Source of the DNA: Phalacrocorax aristotelis
Taxonomy: Eukaryota > Chordata > Aves > Suliformes > Phalacrocoracidae
Direction of reading: 5' to 3'
DNA length: 64,000 nt
Assembly (NCBI RefSeq): GCF_949628215.1
Contig: NC_134277.1
Span: forward strand, 122,623,963 to 122,687,962
In this document: piece after piece, positions 50,479-61,562 of the stretch
Layout of the letters: each line of letters begins with the position of its first letter
How positions within the stretch are numbered: position 1 is the first letter of the stretch
The notes under the pieces: generated by a model
What the model was told of the DNA's origin: nothing
Databases searched by the model: none
What the model saw: only the letters and a program-made list of their open reading frames with translations
Position numbers and translations under genes: made by a program

Positions 50479-53400
50479 GTGTTACTTTTGTTCTCTATGG
50501 CACTGCCTCAAATATGGAGAAAATATGCATGCTCAAGAAAAACAGAACCTAACAGCCTGGGTAACTGCAAGATTAATTTTAATGGAAATATTTTCAAACA
50601 ATGTATTATGACTAAAAAGTCCCTGGATTATGGACTTGTGTTTGGAAAATGTCTAGCATGCTGGAGGATTACTACTACAGTCTAAACAAGACACCTCAGA
50701 AATGCTGAAATGAATCTCAGAAATTTACCAGATATGTAACATAACCAGAAACTTCTCCAGTTTCATCTGAAGAAGATGGTCTGAGGAATAATTAATTGTG
50801 TTACACTGTGATCTACAGTTCTACATAAACCATGTATTCACTTCAAGGTTGCAAGGTAAGACGGAGGGCCAGTCAAATTGACGAGTGTAACACTGACATT
50901 TATAAGCCATTTAGCTTATCTATTACTTTACTTGAAGTAGTCCATTACTTATTTTATGGAGTCTTTCACTCTCTTCATACTTTATACATGGAAAATAATA
51001 CTAAATATTCTGTCTAGGAAAAGAGCAGCAAAATATTTCAGGTTTGTTAAGATAGGGCCAATGTTAAAAGATTGTCTTCTTACAGCATCCATGACCCTGC
51101 CACAGGCTATACTCCCTGACATTTGCACTGTATAATCCCAAGAGCACCTTCAGATGCATCTCTGTGATCTGGCTGGAAAACCAAGTGGAAGACCCGATCT
51201 TTTACTTCAGCCTCCTTGCATGTCTGGAGGCAGTCTGGGGCACCCTGTCTGGAGCATATCTGAGTGTGCCAGTGCACACCCTGCAGTGCACTGAGCAGTG
51301 TTTATTTCCCCATGTCCTCATGCTCTGCCATGTGCTCTGTACCCCTCCATGCAGATGTCCTTTCAAAACGTGGCACATTTATTTTTCTCACATATCTTTG
51401 TATACAGTACCCTAAACATGGTAATCAAGGGTCAGTCTAAATTTACATAACTTTGTATTAATAAGGAAAGGACGAGACAGAGAGGTTAGCATGTCACCTA
51501 TTCTTTAAGCAAAATGGAGCTACTCTGGCTATATTTTACCCCAAATAACTAGCTGGAATGAACAAATGTGTCCTTTTTGTGTAGTGTTAAGCTGGCCTGA
51601 GTTTTAACTTTCAAGAGGCTGTTTAACCCACTGTTGAATTAGCAAGCGTTTAGCAGACACAGTCTTGAATTTCAAACTCCCTTTGCTATGATAACAATTG
51701 GGTCCGTGTTTAGCAGTATTTGTTTATGGAAGTTTTAGTTCCATAGAAGACTTTTCATTCCTCATCATGATCGTTGCAATGGCATAAGCAGGATTGACAT
51801 CTGATACGAATTCCAGCTCCCATATTTAACAGAAACTGGAAATCAGTAAGAGACTCATATACCTAATAGCACAGACATAACAAAGCCATACAGGCAATAA
51901 CACCACCTTAGCTGAGATGATCACTCACCCCGACAACGTGCTGGCTGGCATCTAAGCTCTAATTCTGAGGGAACCATCTAGACTCTATCTCTGCGTGAAC
52001 CAGCTGACTCTCCAGATAAGGACTGCTCATATTCAAGTTGTGTCTCTACTGACAGTACAGCTGCAACTGACTCTGGGCACTTACCTCCATGACCTTCAGT
52101 CTGAAACCAAACACAGTTACCACAGAAGACACAGATGTAGGCCATGTACATAGTAGGGGGTAAGGGATCACTTTACCAATGAATGTTTTCTCATTTCTTA
52201 TGTGAATGTGTACACCAGTTGCTTCGAGCCCATCGCTAATACATCATTGATAAGCAGCTGTTATTTTTTCCAGCGCAAGAATGTCAGACAAGTGGCAGGA
52301 GTGTCAGTGCTTGCTAGTGTAGATTTGCCAACAGATTGTAATTTAATTTTACCTCTGTGTGTTTCTTTTCATCAGTGCCTATGAAAGTATCAGATCTATG
52401 GGAGAGGAAGGCAGATCAAATACACACCAACGCTAGTGCTAAGTAAGATTGCATCTGCATCCTAATAATACAGAGAACTGATAAAAATGGAGCAGACTGT
52501 TGTAACAAATAATTGACATTTTGATGAATTTGGAATGTAACACAGGCTTCAGATACATAAATACACTAGTGAAGAGTTCTGCAGTATCAAAGGAAATATT
52601 AAAGCTGAAATTTAGCAACTGCTTTAAATGAAACATGCAAACACCTACTCACTTCCATTTTTTTATCTTACTAGGCAAATACAATTAATTTAACTTATCT
52701 CTAGAAATTATATATCGATCTTACAAAAGACCTCTAGATAACTTGGAGGCTGATTTTAATGATACTGTGTGCTCATCAGAGCTTAGACAATCACAATAAC
52801 CATTTTCTATTAAGGAAATGGTGAGAAAAGCTACACACAAATTTTTTAAAATTGTTATTTATGGGTGGAGAGTTTGTGTTTAAGTTAAAGACTGAAAAGA
52901 AACATTTTAAAAGACAGAAATAAACCACCATAAATTAAAGACAGAATAAAAATGAATGAAATGCAGCTTGTTGTACTGTCGGGGAAGAGGAAACACTGCA
53001 AATAACATTAACAATTTCTTAAAATTGACTGAAAATTAGGCCTTTGTTCAACACAATGTTCGGAGGCTTCGGTGCCTGCAAATCTCAGCCTGGAGAGGAC
53101 TGGAAGAATGATGGCTTGCGAGGGCAAACTTTAATCTCTGTTCAAAGCTAGGAGGGGCTTGGGAGAGAAGAAACACCAGCAGCAAAAAGAGAAGTCCCAG
53201 TGCCTCAGATCTTCATAACATAACGGGCCTGGGAGGCAACAGTACATGGTCTCACTTTGGTCAAGAGCTGAGTATAGCACAAACCACCTTACTCTGGTGA
53301 GCCATGCCATGGACCAGCAATGGGCAGGAGATCGATAGAGGAAACTGCTGGAAAGACATACTGTGATATTGCTGTGGGCTGCTCTCATTGGCATCTGATG

Positions 53401-55840
53401 ATGACAACTGGATGTGAAGGTCCTCGGTTGAGGGTGCGCATGTGTGTGCACATGCACGTGTGCATTTTTCCTGATGCAGCCAACCCCTTGCTAGGACCAC
53501 TTAGAAATTGAGCTTAGTTTGTCAACTTGTTCTGTGTTCCTTTCCTCCCACCCCCAGGACACAGACTAATTTCCTGACATTGACTCTGCTCTGTCCCTTC
53601 AGAAACAATAAAACATTTTGTCAGTATCTTCATTAGGCAAGGATTTAACCTGTGATAGCTAAGTAGTCAGGCCATCGCCATCTGGCCATTCCTGTAATAC
53701 AGTTATGGGGAAAAAAAGAGGCAGGTCTAATGGCTATGTGTTTTAGATTAACAGTTTAATATTAAATAACGTGTACAGTTATAGAAAACACACAGAAATA
53801 TTAGCTACTTCTTTTGATAATTGGCATTTAGATTAAGAGTTGAGAGTATTTTTTCAGAGGTAAAGATGCATTAAAAGGCAATGCTGTTTTGGCAGAACAT
53901 AGCACAATTTAGAAGTATCCATCATGCCACTAAGAACTATAATTTCCAATTAATCTGTGCTGTTGAATAAGTACAAGCACATAAAATCATGTAAAACATT
54001 AAACAACTGCAAATCCCATTTATCATTTCCACATTTAGAAATACCTGAAAAATTATTTGTAACTCAGTAGCAAACATTGGTACTTGCAAGGTGGACTCCC
54101 CCCAGCTGCCACTGCCCCACCTCCACCCCTAGCCCACCTCGTGATGGCCTTAGTTACTTGCTTTGCCAGGGAAATGGCAGGAATCTGTACATGACCCCTC
54201 TGCCTCTGTGCTGCTGCAACACTGATGCTGAATCTGGTCAGATCTAGGAAGCAGAAGTTGTGCTTTCATGGTTTCTTTGCAAACCTGCTCTCTCCTGGAT
54301 GACGTTAGCCTCTCTCATATCTGGTCTGGCCTCAAAGCTTCTGGCTGTGGGAGGTGGATACCTCCCCTCCCACAGCATGTTTCCACACCCTCTCTGGTCC
54401 CTCATGCTCCTCTTTTTGGGGCATACAGTAAACATATAGATTGGTACTGATTCTTTGTGAGTATAAGCTTGTGTTTGTTTTTCCTTGGTTGTTTTGATAT
54501 AATTTGAACATGCAGAAGTTAAAATAGAGCCAAATGCAGGTGTTTGCCATAATAAATGGCAGTTTCTATTTGCCTGTCTTTGCATATATATAACAGAAAT
54601 ACTGCAGAGGGAACATGGTAGTTAAAAAAACAAAAAACAAAAAAACAATAAACAAAAAAAACAAGCCACAACTTTTGTCTATCTCATTCCAAGACATTGT
54701 ATTTTTCCTTCCACTGCTGCCCATCATTATTTTATACACACAGACGCATACAAAAGCTGGCAAACTGGAAAAAGTTTGTTTCAATATGATGGTGAAACTA
54801 ATATGTTGATGTGCTTTTTCTGTAAAACAAACCTCTTTATTTGGCTGAAGTGTAGAAATTTTCACATTTATGAAAGTAAACATTTTTCTGTTGGCTCCAT
54901 GAGAAGAAAGTTGGTATGCAGAGGAATAAAGCAACTGAACAATAGTTTTATTCATTTAAAAAAGAAAATAAAAAAGCAAGCCTTAAAGACATCAAGGATG
55001 TTGACACATCATAGAAAATTAATCATTATGCAAAAGCTTTAGCAGGTATTTTGCTGTTACATCTGGATAGTAGCATCAAGTTAGGAATAAAAATAAGGAA
55101 GAGAAAGAAATAAGTGTAGCCATATGGGAACACTAAGGAATATACTTCCCTTGCTAATGTAAGTAGTGGCTTAAAATCATGGTTTTGCTATGGATCCCTT
55201 TGGAACACCTGCTTCCCAAAGGCATGTCCTTCAGAGACACATGGGACAGTTAGATAGATATATGTTTACTGAAAATCAGTGACAACTAGATGCCTTCTTC
55301 CAATGTTCCTCTAGAAATCCGCCACACCAGAAATGTTCAGTTAGTGAACGAAATGCAGACACGAGTTTTACTTTTCAGGCTTTAAACCACCCCTCTGACC
55401 TTCCAAACCAAAAATATTAGTTTAAGGAAGGCTGATGATAATGGGAGACTTTTGTTGTGGTAGAAATCTGCATGCTGTAGTTTATTTATTCAAGTACCCT
55501 TGCTACAGTCCCAACTCTAAGACTTTATGAGGATCCCCATAAAGGAATTTTCTTTGCAGGTTTTTTTTCATGACTGTGCAAAAAGGAGACAGAGAGAGTC
55601 AGAACTTGTGCTGACTGCTCATTCTTTAGAAACAAAACATATCAGAGTATAATTTCATTTCCTGTGTATCTGAGTCCTGTGTAGGAACACATCCCTGCTC
55701 AGAAAACTACTTAAATATATGCCCATACTCCCACTGATTTCAGTCCACCCTGATTAAAAGCTAACCATTATCTTATATTTGTCTTAAGAGATAGATGTAA
55801 GTATAGGATTCATTTTTTGCTGAATCAGGGATAGAAACAA
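50479..55840. other. Intergenic sequence, no gene recognised
   Basis: No supported gene. An A-rich AAAC-type tract lies at 54,622-54,665. Frames of 108-129 codons on the minus strand near 53.1-53.5 and 54.6-54.9 kb show no recognisable protein features. Confidence 0.55.
54622..54665. repeat. A-rich (AAAAAC)n low-complexity tract
   Basis: A runs are interrupted by single C or T bases. Confidence 0.8.
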
Positions 55841-55941
55841 AGAATCACAACTTAGGTTGGAAGGGTAATCCAGAAGTCATCTAGTTGGATTCCTTGCTCA
55901 ATACAGGTCTCATTAATTCAAGGCCATCCCACACTTATGGT

Positions 55942-55965
55942 AAACAAACAAACAAACAAACAAAA
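55942..55965. repeat. (AAAC)n simple repeat within the CR1 remnant
   Basis: About five AAAC units inside the diverged CR1. Confidence 0.85.
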
Positions 55966-56248
55966 CTCCAGAAGGAAACTAAAAACCATACTACCTAATA
56001 GCTGATTAGAATTTCCCATGGTCTAACTTGTGTCAATCATCCTACTCCCATGCACCTCCAAGAAGAGTCTAGTTTTTCTGTATCCTCTGATCAAGTATTT
56101 TAAACAGCAATAGGTCTCCAATTAGCATTTATTCTCCAGCATAAATAGGAAGGGTGCATTGCCAAATCATGGTCACGCTGCCCACTGGGACAGGTCCTTC
56201 TCTGCAGAGCTGCTTTCCCAGCCATACTGTTGCCTGGGGTTACTCCAT

Positions 56249-56795
56249 TTTACTGGGTCCAGCTGGCATGGCATTAACTTTCTGCATAGCAGCCCCTGCA
56301 GTGCTGTGTTTTGGATTTGTGGCTAAAAGAGTGTTGATAGCACACCAACTGTTTTGGCTGTTGCTGAACAGTGCGTGCACGGCATCAAGGCTTTCTTTTC
56401 TTCCTACTCTGTTCCACCATCACAGAGTCAATTGGGGTGGGTAAGAGGTTGGGAAGGGACACAGCAGGACAGTTGGCCTGAACTGGCCAAAGGGATGTTC
56501 TGTACTCCATATTGCTCAGCAATAAACACTGGTTTGTTTGGGGTTTTTTTTTTGTCCTCCAAAGTGGCTGTTTTTTGGAGACTGGCTGCGCATCGATCTG
56601 CCTGTGGGTGGTGCTAGAGATTTTATTTGCTTTTCTTGTCTTTTTCTTTCCCTCACCAATTAAACTGTCTTTATCTAGACCCATGAGTTTTCCAACTTCC
56701 ATTCCTCCTATTTTCTCCCCTGTCCCACTGTGGGGTGGGAGGTTAGCAAGCAGCTGTATAGTTGCTTGGCTGCTGGCTGGGGTCAACCCACCACA
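56249..56795 (+). mobile_element. Solo LTR inserted in CR1, perfect 5-bp target duplication
   Basis: This 547-bp LTR is related to the ones at 5.9, 12.2 and 31.1 kb. It shares GTGTTTTGGATTTGTG near its start, the CCAAAGGGATGT segment, ATTAAACTGTCTTTA and the end TGGCTGGGG...CCACA. TCCAT flanks it on both sides (56,244-56,248 and 56,796-56,800). The first dinucleotide is TT instead of TG. The core promoter differs from copies A and B: GCTCAGCAATAAACACTGG stands where they have the TATA box. CR1 sequence continues directly on either side, which confirms insertion into an existing CR1. No internal viral genes remain. Confidence 0.9.
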
Positions 56796-59005
56796 TCCAT
56801 CCCAGGTGCACCTTGCACTTGCCCCTGTTGAACTTTACAAGGAAGTTCATAAGGCCTGTTTCTGTAGAGGTCTCTGAATCACAGACTTGCCCAGCAGCTA
56901 CATGGCTGTGAACCTCGATGACTAATCCTAGAACTCAGGTTAATATAGATTTTTTATGGTCAAACTTGTTTTTAAAAACCTTTTGCAAATAAATTGTTTG
57001 AAAAGATCAATAAATTCACTAGAGAGGCACACAAAATGTGTCCAGTAAAAGAAAAACATGGAAGCAGCTGAAATAATTGTTGAACAGGTGGGATATATAG
57101 TTTAAAAAATAATGAAAATAACACCTTCCAGGTAATGAACAAATCAATTTTCTCAAGACTATAAATTCTTGGCATTAACCACCTTAAACCAATATCTATC
57201 TACAGATGTTGCCTGAAATCAGATTAAATAGAAAATAAACCCATAAATTGAATTATTTTAAAGTTGTTTTTCAGGTACCTCACCTCTTATTTATAAGGGT
57301 ATCTGAGAACCACTCCTTATTTAAGCAATAATGTTATACAATTTGATATCCATGGTAGGCGTAACTTGGATTGGCAGTTCCCATCCTGTATCCCTGGGGG
57401 AGAAAACTGGCACTCTACGACTTGAAAGAATTAAAAACTCTTTCTGCTTTGAACAGCTAATTGCATCTGGTGGAAGAAAATACATAAGAAGGCCATTCTT
57501 CAAAATCCTCATTTCCAGCAGGTGACATGGTGGTTTGAAGAACTTTTTCACTTGGCATGAACTGAAACATGCTGTAGCATGTGACTGATGTTTTGATAGA
57601 AAATGCTCTCTCTAGTTTTACCATTAATATAATCATTGCGTTGGACCATTCTCTAACAAATGAAACTCTCAATATTTTCACAAAACCTAATACAGCATGA
57701 ATTGCAAAAAGAGTCCACACAATAATGGGAAATCTAATGTGGTTTAACTTTAAAAGAATTTTTGCTTTCTTGGGTAATATAGAGCAAATTCTGCATGCAT
57801 TATACATACCTTCAGGCTCAGAAATGTTGTCCCTTTACAGGTCAGGTTTACCAGGTTGCAACAGGAATAGCTAGAAGGAAAAAAGTATTGCAGCATATGA
57901 AAAATTAAACTGATGTTTATTCCAGCACTGTGCTGGAGGCAGTTTTGCCTGGTTTAGAGGATATTAAAAATCTTAGTGGGCTCCTAGCTATTAAACTGGC
58001 TTTTCAATGAGACCTGTCAAGCTCTACTCCCTGCTGCCACTTTCTTAAAGGGAGCTTCACTGAGTTTTTGTCTTGCAACTGGAAGTCAGTATGGCAATAG
58101 AAACCTGTCTGGTGTGCTGCAGATAGAAACGATGGCTGAAATTGGTAATTCTGCGGTTTAACGGTAACTGGTACCCAAGCAGGCTATGATAAAGCTGGCT
58201 GGAATAGATGTACCTGCTCTGGTCTCACCTTCTACTATCCTGTAGGTATACCCTCTAGATATAAGTTTTTCAGAGTAGTACTACAACTGGCAAGAAAAGG
58301 TTAACTGCAGGTTACAGCTTATTTTGCATTTACTGGTAAATGACGATGACCGTCAGTACGGGTTATAAAGGTCTACAACTGGTTCAAATACCATCAAAAT
58401 GGTGTTTTATGATAATTGTTATCCACAACTTCCACATCCAAAAAAGCAACGCAAACACAGTCACCTACCCTTGCAGAGGAGTGGTCTACCAAAAATATAA
58501 ACAGTCATTCACCTCACTCTTCCCAGAGAAGTTTAAGGTTTGAAGCCTCAAACCTCAGAGTATCAGTGAAATGTGTTTGAACAAGTGGGTGCACAGCTGT
58601 AATGCAGACATCAGGTGGTCTTCAACACACTGCACGAATGACAGCCCATGACAGACTTCGCATTCTATCTTTTTTGATATATTTAGGACCTAGACGATGA
58701 AGTCCCTTCCTTCTAACCAGTGCTGATGCTTTAACTGAAGCTCTGGTAACTTCAGCTCTGAGCAGCTATGATGCACCTCAAATATGTACACACACATTTA
58801 CACACATTTCAACCCTGGAGCAAATTAAATTTCATTCATGGATAAGTGCAGGGTTGACTGGATTCCTTTGTCATCTATTCTCTACTTACTGAATTGAGAC
58901 AATTTTGCAGTCTTATAGAAGCTTATCTGTTAAAAGATAGGAATCTTTTTGGACATGAAGAGGAAGACAAAGTGAAACTCTTTTACTTGTTTCACTGAAA
59001 TGTGA

Positions 59006-59031
59006 TTATTTATTTATTTATGTATTTATTT
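59006..59031. repeat. (TATT)n simple repeat
   Basis: Tandem TATT units with a single GTAT interruption. Confidence 0.85.
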
Positions 59032-60937
59032 TGCTGGCTGTTAAGGTTTTGGGAGACCCTATATACATAGAGCTTCCTTGTAAAAATCTTAGCAGTGTAT
59101 TTTAAGTTTTCTATGAATGTGGGGTATCACGTGTGATCTTGCAAGAACCAGGAAGTGTTCTCAGTTAGAAAGTAATAAAGTGACCTTGAGTCACAGTTCA
59201 ATCTTTCAGTTAAGTTGAGGAAGCTCCCAATTTAAAGCCTCCTAAAGGAAATGTCTAGATTTGAGAGATGACATAGAGCATTAATAATTACCAGCCTTAG
59301 TTAAATTCCAGGAGACTTCCATGACAATTCCTATAGGAGCGGAATGTGATAAGTTCCTTTCACCATTTTGGATCTTTATTCAGCACTTCTATTTGGGCTA
59401 AGTTTATACGATAGCAGCCTATTAGTTTATCCTTCCCTTGTAAAAGATCAGTGTAAGCTTCAAGGAATTCTCAATCTTTTTACATGCTGAAGGCATTCAC
59501 TTTGTCCCTTACTTCTACAGCTGTATATACCATCTCCATTTCAAAATGTATTTCATTATGCTTATCTTTCAAAGCTGTGAAGTCTATCAATTGATTTTGG
59601 TTTTCCTCTCTTTTTAAGTATACCAATGTTAATAATTTTCCCTTTATTGCAGCTTTAGAGGCTTCCTAGACCATTTGACTCTTTACTTTTCCCACTATAG
59701 TACATCATAAAATATCAAATGAAGTCATCCTTTATGATCTTCATTATATCAGAATCTTCTAGCAGGCTTGTTATTAAATCTCTGCCTTCTGTTTTCTTCC
59801 AGGAGTAGGTCAACACTTCACAGTCACTTTAATTAGTACATGATCTAACTGCATAATTAACTCACTAGCTATATATCCTTCTCAGATCAATGCTATGAAA
59901 TATACTCATAGATAGATGGTTGTGGAAGATAACGGAAGACCTCATAAAATGCACTGGGTAAAGAGAGAGCGTAGCATCTCATCTCAATAGTCCAGGTTTT
60001 TATGCTGTTATGTATTCTACTGTGTCTCAAAGAGAAGCCTCTGAAGAATCATTTGAACTTTTCATTCAAGATGACAGTCTCTTGATATTGGAGGGGAAGG
60101 TTGGGATGCTTATGTAAAGGAAGTTACAGAGCATCATACTGATTAACTGAAGGTACTTTTGTTTTCTGATACTGCAGCATGCATACTGGGCCTGCTAATT
60201 AAAACATCTCACCCATCTTTACTTTTCTGCCTAAAATGAAGTGAACATGTAAATTAGATTAGCAAGCCCACTTAGTTTTAAATGAGAAAAGTATAATGGC
60301 TTGTTTCACATATCCCTCAGTAGGTTACCACTGTTATCATGGACTTAATTATTCCCAGTATGGGCAGAGGCAGTTGGAGGCTAGAATAGTGCGGAAATGT
60401 ACAAAAGCTTGGCCATGTTGCTTCCATGTATTTTTTCCCCAGAGACATGTATGCAGGTGCTGGTGTGGACTCTGCAGGAGGCAGCAGTTTGGAGAAGACT
60501 AGAGCTTTCTCACACAGAGAGGGGCAGATGCCACTAAAAGGGTGCCATGTGTCACTAGCAGTAATTTCAACACTGGGCGAGGAAGAAAAAAAAACCAGTG
60601 AGATTCTGCAATCTACTGCATGGCTCAACTAAAGAAGAGGAATAGCAGTGGAATACTTCAGACATGAGAAGAAAGAAGAAATTCTGTTCACCCAGTGTAG
60701 ACATCTGCAATGTAGTCTAGGAATCTTCCTAGACAGTTCCTGTAAGGAGAAAGACATTCCACATCTGAAGTTCATTTCATGCTATTGCAGATGACATTGG
60801 TCAGAGGAACCTTTCTTTTGGACTGTCATTTTTTCCAGTGGACTGTAAAAGCAGTTCAGACGACTAGCTGAGAGAAAGATGACTACACTAAAGTTGGAAA
60901 AGACAAATTCCATTTGGGATTAATTAAAAATGGTCTG

Positions 60938-60963
60938 TGATGGAGTTCTATGATGGAGTTCTA
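60938..60963. repeat. Perfect 2 x 13 bp tandem duplication
   Basis: TGATGGAGTTCTA occurs at 60,938-60,950 and again at 60,951-60,963. Confidence 0.9.
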
Positions 60964-61524
60964 TGGACTCTTCATGGCTGCAACAATATTCATACTTTCT
61001 ATAGAGGGTAGTGGAAAATGCACATGTAGGAAAACAAGATTTGGAATTCTTTGTGACAATTACTCTCTGAGGATGACATACTAAGATAACACTGAGGACA
61101 CTTGTGAAATGTTTCATGAAAATCTGGCAAGTAATTCCTAAGTCATAGAAAATCAAACACCTAATGAGAACGTACAGTATAAGTAGGTACTTGAACAGCC
61201 TGAAAAAAAAAAACCAAAACAAACAGAATTGTTATATATACTGAATTTCTTACATATTGAATTTCTCATATTTCTGAGAAGTACAGGAGATTGCTTAGGA
61301 GAAAAATATTTCAATATGAGAATAGTTTATTCAGATGCTAGTGAGATGAAATAGGAATTGAAAAAGAAACTGGCATTGTGGCTTTAGTTTTTTAATGAAA
61401 TAAAAACTGAAAAAGTCAAAGTATGTTTGTAACAGTGGCTTCTGATAAAGGGAAATGAACTATGGGAAGCAGAATTCTCTAAGATAGCAAAATATACAGT
61501 TGATCATGAGTTTGCACAAAAAGA

Positions 61525-61562
61525 AATAGCAAAAATAGCAAATAGCAAAAAAAATTAGCAAA
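61525..61562. repeat. ATAGCAAA-type tandem repeat
   Basis: Four to five imperfect copies of an AAATAGCA unit with variable A runs. Confidence 0.8.

Larger units (their letters stand above)
55841..56895 (-). mobile_element. Old, diverged CR1 LINE fragment split by an LTR insertion
   Basis: CR1-like 3' sequence begins AGAATCACAACTTAGGTTGG at 55,841 and continues, diverged, through a segment matching the region around CAATAGGTCTCCAATTAGCA. A better-preserved stretch follows at 56,167-56,248 (CAGGTCCTTCTCTGCAGAGC, TGCCTGGGGTTACTCCAT). CR1 resumes after the LTR at 56,796 with CCCAGGTGCACCTTGCACTT. An (AAAC)n tract interrupts the older part. The right boundary is approximate. Confidence 0.75.

Noticed and set aside
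54566..54955. 129-codon minus-strand frame with hydrophobic segments
   Set aside because: It crosses an A-rich low-complexity tract, which accounts for its phenylalanine- and leucine-rich translation. No family resemblance.
57457..57807. 116-codon minus-strand frame
   Set aside because: No protein family features, and AT-rich flanks without splice or promoter signals; treated as chance.
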